A DNA stretch of 64,000 nt from Desulfobacteraceae bacterium (GCA_014237465.1 JABZFM010000006.1:186001-250000), one strand, 5' to 3'. Counted from the stretch's first letter, positions 16,195 through 25,249 are shown. Made by a program: numbers and translations. Notes: a model not told the origin generated them from the sequence alone.

Positions 16195-17037
16195 TCATTC
16201 CCGCCGAAGTTCTTCGATGATCAATTGGATTACGTGATAACTGTAGAGAAGACGAATGTGACCGTGGAACGGGACTTTTATGTTTTTCGCATTTTCCCCC
16301 AGGTGGGCGGAATCCTGAGGGATAACAAAATTATCAAAATCTGAATAGATGGAGATATAATCCGTATCTCCGGGGGTCATGCCATCGCTCGCCAGTTCGG
16401 TTATAAACGCGCTTTTATAAGCCATCTGAAGGGTATTTTTACCCATGGGCATAAATGCCGACACACGGCTCCCCAAGTGTGGGCCGCCAAGGGCAATGAG
16501 TTTTTCAACTTTTTCGTTTGCACCGGCGTTTTTAACGGCATACCTTGTCAGCACACCGCCCATGCTGTGTGAAATAACATTAATTTTTGGGGAACCTGTT
16601 TTTTGCCGCACAAAATCAATTTTTTCAGCCACCTGATTTGCCAGTTCGCCGGCATCGGCAAAAATCGGGCGGTATGTCATGAAATACAGATTCTTAAATC
16701 CATGCTTTTTTAATAACAGATAAATAAGCATGAACGCATGACTTCCGGAACCCCAGCCGTGAACAAAGAGAATCGGCGGGCGTGAATCCCGCTGGGGATT
16801 TTTCGGGATCCGGTCAAAATAGAACCTGAGCGGTGTGGTGATAATAATAAAAAACAGGCACAGGGATTCTATAAAGACGCCTTGCAAAATCGAAAAGAAC
16901 CGGATTCCTTTTCGCCATTGCCCTTCGTCTGCCCTGGTTCTGAGATTGACAGCATCATACCATACGACAATATATAACGAGGTGGTTACCCAGGTGGTAA
17001 TCAATAAAACAGATACAAGTAAATAGATTATAATCAA
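16195..17037 (-). CDS. Membrane-anchored alpha/beta hydrolase (lipase/esterase, PGAP1-like)
   Basis: The 280-residue protein starts with a transmembrane segment (YLLVSVLLITTWVTTSLYIV) and has a second hydrophobic stretch near residues 50-70. The hydrolase domain shows the oxyanion loop ILFVHGWGSGSHAF, the nucleophile elbow VISHSMGGVLTRYAV (Ser in SHSMGG) and GGPHLGSR. A C-terminal FHGHIRLL may give the catalytic His. It likely cleaves lipid or acyl esters at the membrane. The native substrate is unknown. Confidence 0.85.
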   Translation of the reverse strand: MIIIYLLVSVLLITTWVTTSLYIVVWYDAVNLRTRADEGQWRKGIRFFSILQGVFIESLCLFFIIITTPLRFYFDRIPKNPQRDSRPPILFVHGWGSGSHAFMLIYLLLKKHGFKNLYFMTYRPIFADAGELANQVAEKIDFVRQKTGSPKINVISHSMGGVLTRYAVKNAGANEKVEKLIALGGPHLGSRVSAFMPMGKNTLQMAYKSAFITELASDGMTPGDTDYISIYSDFDNFVIPQDSAHLGENAKNIKVPFHGHIRLLYSYHVIQLIIEELRRE

Positions 17038-17083
17038 AGTGATCCTCCAGGTTCGTTGTTATGGAGTTTTTCATGGCAAATCA

Positions 17084-17185
17084 TCACTTATATTTACAGC
17101 CGTGAGTGCACCCATTATATATGTCGCAGGCAAGGTCAGCGTATTCTCTGGCCTTGCCTTTTGGCTCGTAAATTATGTCCATCAT
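17084..17185 (-). pseudogene. Remnant of a radical SAM protein (SPL/Rv2578c-like), first 33 codons
   Basis: The minus strand reads MMDIIYEPKGKAREYADLAC followed by DIYNGCTHGCKYK and a stop. This matches the opening of radical SAM proteins with YEPKGxAxEYxxLA...YxGCxHGCxYC. The third cluster Cys is lost and the frame ends at once. AGGAGA remains in front of the ATG. The start overlaps the stop of the truncated binding-protein gene (ATGA). It is best read as the left edge of a deletion. Confidence 0.7.
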
Positions 17186-17697
17186 TTCTCCTGATTCGTA
17201 TGGTATTGCTTTATTTTCTCATCATACCAGCTTCCATAAGAGTATCCGTCCACAACTCCCAGTTTCAGGTGTGATGTCAACACCTCTTCAATCGTCGGTT
17301 TTTCCGATAAACTTTTTCTTGACCAACTGTTAATGAGGATCAACAGCGGTTCATTTTTAAAAACAGGATCACTGTATAAATAAAATTCTTTTCTGTCTTT
17401 TGTTTGAAGTATTCCTGGAAAACACGCGGGGATGGGACTTTTTAATTCCTCCAGCAGCCGTTTAAACGGGATTTCTTCGAATTTATAGCTGATTCCCATG
17501 TTTTGGAAAATGAGCTTTGTAATATCCACCATTATACCTGAAACTTCTGCTTCAGATATTTTAATCCGGTAAGGCGGGCGGTCATAATAGTAAACGGAAA
17601 TTGCATCGCTCATTGCAGCAGACCTGCCGGTTGTGCAAAGGATACAAAACAACAGGATAATGAAGACAATACAAAAATTCTTTTCTTTCACGGCCAC
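17182..17697 (-). pseudogene. Truncated periplasmic solute-binding protein (SBP family 3)
   Basis: The 171-residue ORF has a signal peptide (IVFIILLFCILCTTGRSAA) and the first lobe of a family 3 amino-acid-type binding protein: YYYDRPPYRIKI, GIMVDITKLIFQNMGI and RKEFYLYSDPVF. It stops after GVVDGYSYGSWYDEKIKQ, about 80-100 residues short of normal size. The C-terminal part of lobe 2 and lobe 1 closure are missing. The downstream DNA is a radical SAM gene start, so a deletion joined two unrelated genes. Probably non-functional. Confidence 0.7.
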
Positions 17698-18010
17698 TCC
17701 CTTGCCATATTGAACCAGATTACTCTATTTGAATATCCTCAGACGGAGGTTCCAAGGCCAATTTTATACAAATGGGAAGAACAGCTCAGGGAGCCGGTTT
17801 TCCCACAAGCTGATGCGATTTCAGAAAAGGGCATTTCCGCCGTCACTCCCAAGCAATCGGGAATCCGGAATAAAAACGGCCCAGTTCTTTATCCCACTCT
17901 CTCCCCGGTTTTTCTGAGGGAGAGGGCCGGGTGAGGAAGTATAAAACGCCCAATTCCGCTTTTATTCAACGTTGAGCGTTCGATGTTCAATGTTGAACGT
18001 TCATCCCCTT
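17698..18010. other. Intergenic region with short palindromic repeats
   Basis: The region has no supportable gene. It holds a CTCTCCCC/GGGAGAG hairpin near 17899-17924 and, at about 17967-18003, an array of GTTCAA/TTGAAC-type units (ACGTTGAGCGTTCGATGTTC). That array recurs at 27028-27064, also next to heptamer-like CTTCTACC sequence. Confidence 0.5.
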
Positions 18011-19660
18011 CTACCTTTTTGCTAAAGCCTGATGCACGTTGCAGTATTTAGATCCCGGGGCAGACTTATTTTTACATGGTCTGCCACTTTTAGTCTGCGC
18101 AATGCATATTCCCGGTTTTTTAGGCGAAGCTACTTTAGCGCCTGCTTTTTCCTTTTTTGGGAGCGTTTTTTTCTTTCCAGGTTTGACGGATTTTGCCGCA
18201 GCCCTACCTCTGCCTTCTTCAACCAGCGGCTGGATGTCCACTTTGCCGGTTTTTGCAATATCAAACAGAAAATCAAATTCTTCTTCAAAATTTTTCAAAA
18301 TAGTATCCGGGTCAGGCACCAGTCCCTCATCGGTCACAAGCCCGATCCCGACCTTGCCGGCGTAGCTGAAAATGCTGATTCCCATGCCAACCCGACCGGT
18401 TCTGGGAACCCAGCCGATAAAGTTTTCAATCTTTTTTCCCGCAAAATAAAGCGGCTCCCGGGGTCCGGGAACATTGGTCATCACCGTTGACGCCTTGTTG
18501 GCAAAGAAATTGGAAGCTGTCTTGGCAATACTGGCGGACGATATGCCCAGCGCGCTTAGCACCATAAATGCAACAAACGCATCCGGCGACTCCTTGAGAT
18601 GATCCATGCGTTTTTTGACTTCTCTTAAGCGTAAAATCGGGTCTTCGATATATACCGGCAGGGCAAGGAAAACCAGGCTGAATTTATTACCCAGCTCAAA
18701 CGCGGTTCCGGGTTCACGAATGTTGACAGGAATCGCAGCGCGCAGTTCAGTTTCCTTTGTCCTGTCACCTCGGTCAATGAGATACCGCCGAAGGGCCCCG
18801 GTGACCGACGCAATCAGTACATCATTGATCGTGGCATTCACCGCCTTGCTGACGATTTTTACTTTATTTAAAGATATGAGGTTCGTCCATGCGACACACT
18901 TTCGCACCTTCAGCTTCCCTCTTAAAGATGTTTTGGGATCAGACGGCATCATGGCAAGCTTTCCCAGTACCGTGGCCGTATCAACAGATAGCCTGGATGT
19001 TGTTTTCGCAAGTTTTTTCACATGGGCCGGCTTTGATATCAATTTTGACCACTCCTCAATCATCTTTCCGCCCACCACCTGGGTTTTGTCGATAACCCCG
19101 GACACACTCGTCAGCAATTGCCCCATAGGAATGAAAGACGGTGGAGACCATTTCTTTTTCTTTTTTGATCGTTTATTTTCAAATAAGGGCGTACCCCCCG
19201 GCTCTTTGTCCGTGGTGGAAAGTATCACATAGACCAGGGCAACACCGTCCGCAATGCAATGATGGAGCCGAAAAAACAGCGCACATCCTTTTTTATAATT
19301 TTCAATAAGATGGCATGACCACAGGGGTTTGGTCCGGTCCATGGGGATGGTCATTAAATCACTGACCATGCGTTGAAGCTCCTGCTTCCCGCCAGCTCCC
19401 GGCAGGGCCACCCGGTGAAAATGAGACCGGATATCAAAAAAAGGATCAACCTCCCAACTGGCAACACCGACGCCTGATAATGGCATGACAACGCGCTGTT
19501 TGAAACGGTCAAACGCGCACAACCGATTTTCCAGTGTTAAACATGCCTGGTCATAATCAATTATCTCCTTAAATTCCATAATTCCGGTAATCACCATCAG
19601 GTTGGTGGGATGATCCATGTGGAGCCAGAAATTGTCCGCATTTGTCATTGTCTCAGCCAT
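18011..19660 (-). CDS. Wax ester synthase/diacylglycerol acyltransferase (WS/DGAT) with a C-terminal Cys/His module
   Basis: The 549-residue protein belongs to the WS/DGAT family, which joins acyl-CoA to fatty alcohol or diacylglycerol for storage lipid. The catalytic motif is FRLHHCIADGVAL, with HHxxxDG at residues 133-139. The C-terminal domain shows NDVLIASVTGALRRYL, MTNVPGPREPLYFAG and GISIFSYAGKVGIG. After about residue 485 there is a Lys/Ala/Pro linker and then CIAQTKSGRPCKNKSAPGSK, ending YCNVH. This small Cys/His module is not part of normal WS/DGATs. An AAGGAG site precedes the ATG. Storage lipid synthesis is known in several Desulfobacterales. Confidence 0.9.
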   Translation of the reverse strand: MAETMTNADNFWLHMDHPTNLMVITGIMEFKEIIDYDQACLTLENRLCAFDRFKQRVVMPLSGVGVASWEVDPFFDIRSHFHRVALPGAGGKQELQRMVSDLMTIPMDRTKPLWSCHLIENYKKGCALFFRLHHCIADGVALVYVILSTTDKEPGGTPLFENKRSKKKKKWSPPSFIPMGQLLTSVSGVIDKTQVVGGKMIEEWSKLISKPAHVKKLAKTTSRLSVDTATVLGKLAMMPSDPKTSLRGKLKVRKCVAWTNLISLNKVKIVSKAVNATINDVLIASVTGALRRYLIDRGDRTKETELRAAIPVNIREPGTAFELGNKFSLVFLALPVYIEDPILRLREVKKRMDHLKESPDAFVAFMVLSALGISSASIAKTASNFFANKASTVMTNVPGPREPLYFAGKKIENFIGWVPRTGRVGMGISIFSYAGKVGIGLVTDEGLVPDPDTILKNFEEEFDFLFDIAKTGKVDIQPLVEEGRGRAAAKSVKPGKKKTLPKKEKAGAKVASPKKPGICIAQTKSGRPCKNKSAPGSKYCNVHQALAKR

Positions 19661-20000
19661 AATGCACTCCTTTTTTAAAAATTTTCATGCAGGATTATTT
19701 TTATAAATAAAAAAAGGGCCGGAAGCGTAGTCTATAAATAATATATACCTGATGAATATCTTGATGTCACCATTATTATAACATATTAAACCGGTAATAA
19801 AACATACTCCATAAGCAAACCCATCGTCATTCCCGAGCCGAGCAGTCGGGCATATAGAATAAAAAGCACCCTGTCCCTTTCACCTTCTACCATCCACCCG
19901 TAAGCCGGGATTCTTTCCCGGCGTCCCAGTTACGGAAGCCAACACTATAATCAGAAAAATCAATTAATCCTTTTTCAACGTTTAATTCTCCTTAAAAACA
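19661..20000. other. Intergenic region without recognised gene
   Basis: This is AT-rich sequence upstream of the WS/DGAT gene. A small hairpin GCCGGGA/TCCCGGC lies at 19904-19922. One CACCTTCTACC motif near 19880 resembles the heptamer arrays found elsewhere in the window. Confidence 0.4.
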
Positions 20001-20020
20001 CTTTTTTGATATCAAAAAAG
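20001..20020. repeat. Perfect 20-bp palindrome
   Basis: CTTTTTTGATATCAAAAAAG is its own reverse complement. It opens the left copy of a roughly 100-bp direct repeat that flanks the IPTL-CTERM gene. The right copy (near 21655) keeps TTTTTTGACATCAAAAA. Confidence 0.75.
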
Positions 20021-20220
20021 AAGGTTTAAGCCATTTTTGAGGGCTATTTTGCCATCTATTTTATTTATTTCCAAATAGCTGACTTGGTCCGACCGGAATT
20101 TGGACCCTGACTTGGTCCGACCGGAATTTGAGCCACTGACTTGGTCCGACCGGAATTTGAGCCGGAATTTGAAATTTGAAAGACCGGAATTTGAAAATTT
20201 GATCCCGGAATTTGGAAAAA
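20021..20220. repeat. Tandem GGTCCGACCGGAATTTG repeats and degenerate tail
   Basis: Three copies of a 23-bp unit starting TGACTTGGTCCGACC lie at 20080-20102, 20108-20130 and 20137-20159, a period of 28-29 bp. Decaying CCGGAATTTGA units follow up to 20217. GGTCCGACC contains a short palindromic core (GGTCNGACC). A related single copy lies at about 21737. No protein is encoded. Confidence 0.75.
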
Positions 20221-20362
20221 GAGGCGCAAACCTTGATTAGGGAATATGTGCTGGATCTTTGACCAAAAATATGCTTGCAGTGTCGATAAGGTATGATTTA
20301 TAATTCATATTAAATAGATTTTAATAACATCTATAAACCTATCTCAAAGGGGGGGGAGGGAA

Positions 20363-21550
20363 ATGGCTAAAGGAAAATTTTTTTTAGTACCTTTATTCAC
20401 TTTATTCTTTTTTACTTTCGTGACAGGAAGCGTATGGATCACCCAGGTACAGGCCATTGTGACCTGTTATCAAAGCTGTACTTCCGGGAACCCAAACAAT
20501 GGTGAAATTCATTTTCCGGGTGTCAGTTATGACTCGCTCACCGGCTGGCGGACTTACAGCACCATCGCGCAACAATTTCAGACGACCACGAATCGTACAG
20601 TCAACACAATAAAGCTCTACAACCTTTCTATAACCGGCTCTCCCGGGGATGCGATTCTGGGAATCTGGAGAACTTCCGGTCCATATTCCCCTTACTATGC
20701 CCACATGCCGCTGAGTGTACCGGCGGAAGGCATGGCGACGGTTAATACGGCCGGCCCAAGTAATGAATGGGTCTCCTTTCGCCTGGACAAGCCGGTCAAC
20801 CTGACAGCAGGCACGGTTTATGCCGTTACCCTGCGGGTTGACTATCCGGCATCCCCGCCGGCGCCACCGACTCCGCCGCCGAACTATTGGAGCATACAGC
20901 GGGGGTTTACGAATCCGTATACTTCAGGACGTATCGTTTATTTTACGAACTCTGGATGGGCTACCATGTCTGATGATCAATCCGACCTTTTCTTTGAGGT
21001 CTGCTACGACACAGATGCACATCAGGATAATATTACGACAGGTACCGGAAGCGGCACTGCTGATTTTTATTCAGATGCAGGAACGATTGAAACCGTAGAT
21101 CCCCTTGCTGCAGGGGACCTTCCCATTGAAGCTCAGAACACCTTGCCGCCCGTTAATTTCCCACATGGATTCTTTGATATCACTATAACAGATCTCCAGG
21201 ACGGTGCGACAGTTAACCTCACCATTACCCTCCCCTCCAATGTTCCGGCAGGATGGGTGTGGTGGTACTATGTCGATAGAGAAGGATGGAATTCCATCCC
21301 CATCGGCAGTGATGACGGAGATAATGTGATCACAATCACCAAGACGGACGGTGCGGCTGGTGATACAGATAATGCAATCAATGGAATAATCGTTGACCCT
21401 GGTGGCGTTGCTCAGGCCTGGCAAGAGCAGGGGGGGGCTATTCCCACATTGAATCAGTGGGGGGGCATCATCCTGTCAATGCTTTTGATCGGATCGGCTG
21501 CGTTAGCAATGAAGAGAAAAAAACAACCGCGTAAACTAAAAAATACATAA
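20363..21550 (+). CDS. IPTL-CTERM-sorted surface protein with choice-of-anchor-U-like domain
   Basis: The 395-residue secreted protein has a signal peptide (VPLFTLFFFTFVTGSVWI, cut near VQA). An N-terminal beta domain of about 190 residues has TVNTIKLYNLSITG and a Pro-rich stretch. A second domain (about 225-350) resembles choice-of-anchor U (DLPIEAQNTLPPVNFPHGFF). The C-terminus is IPTLNQWGGIILSMLLIG followed by a Lys/Arg tail, a textbook IPTL-CTERM sorting signal. Exosortase-type enzymes process such tails; none is in this window. Homopolymeric G runs occur in its ribosome site and near its 3' end. Target or ligand unknown. Confidence 0.87.
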   Translation: MAKGKFFLVPLFTLFFFTFVTGSVWITQVQAIVTCYQSCTSGNPNNGEIHFPGVSYDSLTGWRTYSTIAQQFQTTTNRTVNTIKLYNLSITGSPGDAILGIWRTSGPYSPYYAHMPLSVPAEGMATVNTAGPSNEWVSFRLDKPVNLTAGTVYAVTLRVDYPASPPAPPTPPPNYWSIQRGFTNPYTSGRIVYFTNSGWATMSDDQSDLFFEVCYDTDAHQDNITTGTGSGTADFYSDAGTIETVDPLAAGDLPIEAQNTLPPVNFPHGFFDITITDLQDGATVNLTITLPSNVPAGWVWWYYVDREGWNSIPIGSDDGDNVITITKTDGAAGDTDNAINGIIVDPGGVAQAWQEQGGAIPTLNQWGGIILSMLLIGSAALAMKRKKQPRKLKNT

Positions 21551-22120
21551 TAAATAAGTCAACGCAAAAAAAAACATAACGATATGGGAAGGCAAGAGGG
21601 CCAAACATGATTAATGATTGACAGGGCGCCAAAGACAAAAGGGATGTAACCGATTTTTTGACATCAAAAAGGTAATTTTAAGCCTCTATCGAACCCCTCT
21701 TTAACATTTTTTATTATATTTTCAAAAAGTTAATTTGGTCCGACCAGAATTCAAAATTCACAGCCCAAAATTCAAATATTAACAATAAATCAGAATTGGA
21801 GGCGGATTTGGGTCAATTTTATTCTGGATTCCCGGCCCATGCCTTCACTGGGGCATGCTTTTTGCAAAATAATGGCAAAGGAAGGAAAAAATGTGGAAGG
21901 TAGAACGCTGAAGACTGAAGGAGAAAAGGGTACTGATTCCGCGAGACTGAAGAAACATCACCACTTTCCGGATCGCCGGTGCTCCGTCCAGGCAGGCTTT
22001 TTATGCTTGAATTTGTTGCAGAAATATTATATTTTTAGATATTAGTGTGTACAAAAACACAACTAAATGATTTCTAAAGTGTCGGTTGCGTTGAAACAAA
22101 ACTGACTTTAAGGAAAAAAA
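21551..22120. other. Intergenic region with flanking direct repeat and heptamer-like units
   Basis: Between about 21652 and 21755 lies the right copy of a repeat that also begins at 20001. It shares TTTTTTGAYATCAAAAA, TTTAAGCC and TTGGTCCGACC in the same order and spacing. Near 21894-21930 runs of AAGGTAG-, GCTGAAG- and ACTGAAGG-like units resemble heptamer arrays at 26.9-27.1 kb. AAGGA at the right end serves the lipase gene. No other gene is supportable. Confidence 0.55.
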
Positions 22121-23023
22121 ATGAAAAAAATATTTAGAACCGTTTTGTGGGTTGTTTGTGCCTCAATGCTTTTAATTCCAGCAATGGGGTTTGCAGCAGG
22201 AAACAGAATTAACACATGCGATACAAAATATCCGGTTATTCTGGCCCACGGAACAGGGGGAGCGGCAGAAATGCTCGGCTTTATTGATTACTGGTGGGGT
22301 ATTCCGGATGCGCTTGAAAATGAAGGTGCTGAAGTCTATATGACCACGGTAAACGGAATGGATGGCACTGTGGCCAAGGCGGAACAATTCAAGGTGCAGT
22401 TTTTACAGATCCAGGCAATTTCCAGTGCTTCTGAATTTAATATCATTGCCCACTCCCACGGGGCACTCTATGCCCGTTATGCGATATCAAACCTTGAGCT
22501 ATCACCCTACGTGAAAAGCCTTACGAGTATCGCCGGTCCCCATCAGGGCATGATGCTGGCCGATATGATTGTCAAAACCGTTCCAGGCCCTGTAAAATCG
22601 ATCACCGGTGACACATTGAACTTTATTTATGCCTATATCCTTGGAGATACGAACCCCAACAGCCTTCAAAACGCGTATGATGTCACAACAGCTCACATGC
22701 AGAATATTTTCAACCCGAACACGCCTGATGTGGAGACTGTGTATTACCAAAGCTGGGCGGCAAAAGTAAAGTATGGCTGCCCGAATATTATTCTGGACCC
22801 CATATGGCGGATGCTGGCTGCCTGTGAAGGACCCAATGACGGGCTGGTAAGCGTTGAAAGCGCCAAATGGGGAAATTTTCGCGGTGTTGAATCGGCGGCA
22901 TGGTGGAGCCCGGGTTGTGATCATCTCAATATTATCGGTCACTTGTTTGGGGTGACACCCGGATTTAATGCACCTGATTTTTATGTGAATTTGGTAGCTG
23001 ATTTAAAAAACCAGGGATTTTAA
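22121..23023 (+). CDS. Secreted triacylglycerol lipase, family I-like
   Basis: The 300-residue protein has a signal peptide (TVLWVVCASMLLIPAMGFAA). The mature start YPVILAHGTGGAAEMLGFID resembles Pseudomonas/Burkholderia lipases. The nucleophile motif is IIAHSHGALYARYA, Asp is likely in PNDGLVSVESAKWG and His in PGCDHLNIIGHL, completing a Ser-Asp-His triad. It probably hydrolyses long-chain acyl esters outside the cell or in the periplasm. No LipB-type foldase gene is adjacent. It stands alone after the IPTL-CTERM gene. Confidence 0.87.
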   Translation: MKKIFRTVLWVVCASMLLIPAMGFAAGNRINTCDTKYPVILAHGTGGAAEMLGFIDYWWGIPDALENEGAEVYMTTVNGMDGTVAKAEQFKVQFLQIQAISSASEFNIIAHSHGALYARYAISNLELSPYVKSLTSIAGPHQGMMLADMIVKTVPGPVKSITGDTLNFIYAYILGDTNPNSLQNAYDVTTAHMQNIFNPNTPDVETVYYQSWAAKVKYGCPNIILDPIWRMLAACEGPNDGLVSVESAKWGNFRGVESAAWWSPGCDHLNIIGHLFGVTPGFNAPDFYVNLVADLKNQGF

Positions 23024-23278
23024 ACAACAGGGTGAAAGCTTAATGACAGGCCGGTAATGATCAACACATCGTTGCCGGCTTTATGCCTGACCATGCCTGT
23101 ACCGAAAAACGCCCCAACCTTTTAATATTCGTCTTTGTGCGCGTTCGGACAGCTATTCAAAATATAGCGGGTACGCTCTTTTCTCATGGTATGCAACACG
23201 CCGCCTTTGCAGACAATCTCATCGACCGTGGTCCATCCAAATCCGGAAATCACCTTTTATCAAAAAAAGTGAAATATC

Positions 23279-23403
23279 GATGGCAAAGAAAAAAGCTCCA
23301 AATTCAAGGCGCGCAAATCCTGAGTGATGATTCGTACTTATTGTACTTTGAAGAAACGAAGGATGCAGCGCAACGCAGAAGTTGGACTTTTTACGAAGCC
23401 ATC
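23279..23403. repeat. Intergenic hairpin element (AAGGC...AACGCAG family), copy A
   Basis: It runs from GATGGCAAAGAAAAAAG to CTTTTTACGAAGCCATC, arms that are imperfect complements. The core has AAGGCGCGCAAATCCTGAG on the left and GCAGCGCAACGCAG on the right. A GATTCGTACTTATTGTACTTTG hairpin tip follows the same layout as copies B and C. The right end lies 1 bp from the htrA stop codon. It may serve as terminator for htrA on the minus strand. Confidence 0.8.
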
Positions 23404-23404
23404 A

Positions 23405-24880
23405 TTATTTGATTATTTTTACGACCATGAACCCTTTATTTAACCGCCGGAGATACAAGTGGATGGCATCTCCTTTTTTCACATCATCAACGATCCGGTT
23501 ATAATCGGAAACATTTTCAACCGGCTGATGATTAATTTCCTTAATGATATCGCCTTTGACGATACCGGTTTTGGCCCCTTTACTGTCAGGTTTCACATTC
23601 ACCACGAGTACACCGTCCGAGTCGCCAAGATTAAATTGCTTTGACATTTCAGGAGTGATGTCTGTAATTTCAATTCCCAGCTCGCTTTCCATGCGTCCCG
23701 GATGGCCGCTGCCGGATGCATAAAGTTTCTCGACATCCCGCCGGCCGATTATAACCTTGAATTTCTTTATTTTGCCGGCCCGATTCACTTTGATTTCCGC
23801 TTTGCTGCCAACAGAAAGGCCGGCGATTAATCTTGTCAGGTCCCGACTGGATTCAACGGGTTTCCCGTTGATGGACAGAATGATGTCGTTTATCTTAATT
23901 CCGGCTTTATCCGCCGGATCATCTTCAAAAACTTCCGAGATCAGCACGCCCTTTTCCACGCCATAATAGTCCTTAAGATCCTGATCCAGATCCTGGATCG
24001 CGACTCCCAGCCATCCGCGGGTCACCTCGCCGTTGTCCTTCAATTGTGCGAAGATTTCCTTGGCGATATTGACTGGAATGGCAAAACCGATGCCGTCGCC
24101 GCCGGCAATGATGGCGGTGTTAATCCCCACGACCTCTCCATACATGTTGATCAGGGGGCCGCCGCTGTTTCCGGGATTAATGGACGCATCGGTCTGAATA
24201 AAATCATCATAGGGGCCGGCGCCGATAACCCGGCCTTTTGCGCTGATGATCCCCGCGGTGACCGTATGTTCCAGTCCGAACGGGCTGCCGATGGCAAGCA
24301 CCCACTGACCGATTTCCAGCTTGTCCGAGTCGCCCAGATTCAGTACGGGCAGATCATGATCCGCCTTAATTTTAATCAGCGCCAGGTCCGTGGATGCGTC
24401 TTTTCCGATAATTTCAGCAGGATATTCCTTGCCGTCTTTCAGCTTGACCTGGATTTCATCCGCGCCTTCGATCACGTGATTGTTGGTGACGATATAACCG
24501 TCCGTATCCATGATAAATCCGGATCCCAGGCTACTTTGTTTGAATTCCCGCCGGGGCTGGTTTTTAAAAAAATCATCGAAAAACCGGCCAAACGGATCCT
24601 GCCGGCCCTGGGGACCGCGGAAAAAATGTTCAAACACTCGGCCACCCCCGCTGGTGAGGGTTTTGACGGTACTAATGTTCACCACTGCCGGACCGCAGTT
24701 TTTAGCCAGCTGCGTAAAGTTCTGGGGGACCATTTTAACGGCCGGTGCCTGGGAGCAGCCCGCGATTGTTGTGTAAGGGGATAGAACCAACAGATAAGCA
24801 GCCGCAATGGCCACACCCGCCAGAACTCCAAAAGTTTTTCCCCGGTTATTTAACCAGGTTTTTTTCATAGACTTCATCAT
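23405..24880 (-). CDS. HtrA/DegP-family periplasmic serine protease
   Basis: The 491-residue protein has an N-terminal hydrophobic signal that ends in TTIAGC, a possible lipobox. The trypsin-like domain shows the triad in VTNNHVIEG (His), STDLALIKI (Asp) and NPGNSGGPL (Ser). Two PDZ domains follow, with GWLGVAIQDL in the first and LGIEITDI in the second. It degrades or refolds damaged envelope proteins. An in-frame TTG at 24898 was rejected because AAAGGAGA lies between it and the ATG pair at 24880/24877. It follows a receiver gene and a kinase/regulator pair on the same strand, suggesting control by envelope stress. Confidence 0.93.
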   Translation of the reverse strand: MMKSMKKTWLNNRGKTFGVLAGVAIAAAYLLVLSPYTTIAGCSQAPAVKMVPQNFTQLAKNCGPAVVNISTVKTLTSGGGRVFEHFFRGPQGRQDPFGRFFDDFFKNQPRREFKQSSLGSGFIMDTDGYIVTNNHVIEGADEIQVKLKDGKEYPAEIIGKDASTDLALIKIKADHDLPVLNLGDSDKLEIGQWVLAIGSPFGLEHTVTAGIISAKGRVIGAGPYDDFIQTDASINPGNSGGPLINMYGEVVGINTAIIAGGDGIGFAIPVNIAKEIFAQLKDNGEVTRGWLGVAIQDLDQDLKDYYGVEKGVLISEVFEDDPADKAGIKINDIILSINGKPVESSRDLTRLIAGLSVGSKAEIKVNRAGKIKKFKVIIGRRDVEKLYASGSGHPGRMESELGIEITDITPEMSKQFNLGDSDGVLVVNVKPDSKGAKTGIVKGDIIKEINHQPVENVSDYNRIVDDVKKGDAIHLYLRRLNKGFMVVKIIK

Positions 24881-24898
24881 CGCTCTCCTTTTCTTCAA

Positions 24899-25249
24899 TT
24901 ATATTTGATTTAACCTGTTAACTTTGCGAATCAGGACCTGGAGACTGTCTGACTTGTCATAGTAATCCGCCGCCCCCCGGATGAGTCTTTTCTGATCTTC
25001 GAGCGGATAGACGCTGGTAATAATGATTTTGGATTTTTCGCAAAATATCTGCGCAATTTCATAAAGGACCGTACCGTCAACGTCCATCATATTAATATCC
25101 AGCAAAATAAGATCCACCGGATTTTCCAATAATAACTCATACGCGTCAGCCACATTAGCGGCCTCAATTACATGAAAACCGTCCCTTTGCATGATTTTGA
25201 CAAAAACGCTTCTGATTCTTTCTTCATCATCCACAACCAGGATATTCAT
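24899..25249 (-). CDS. Single-domain response regulator
   Basis: The 116-residue receiver has LVVDDEERIRSVFVKIM, acceptor Asp in LILLDINMMDVDG and switch residues IIITSVYP. The usual KP loop reads YDKSD, keeping Lys but not Pro. There is no output domain. It lies directly upstream of htrA and about 190 bp downstream of the sensor kinase gene. It may be an extra phosphate acceptor for that kinase. Confidence 0.88.
   Translation of the reverse strand: MNILVVDDEERIRSVFVKIMQRDGFHVIEAANVADAYELLLENPVDLILLDINMMDVDGTVLYEIAQIFCEKSKIIITSVYPLEDQKRLIRGAADYYDKSDSLQVLIRKVNRLNQI

Noticed and set aside
17084-17185. TGA in the radical SAM remnant as selenocysteine
   Set aside because: The third cluster Cys should be at the residue now Lys, and the TGA comes one codon later; no downstream frame continues the family.
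20080-20217. Possible short CRISPR array
   Set aside because: The period is 28-29 bp but the units are nearly contiguous with only 5-6 bp between them, there are no unique spacers, and no cas genes are near.
24044-24784. Antisense frame opposite htrA
   Set aside because: Follows from codon bias of the protease gene; no independent evidence.
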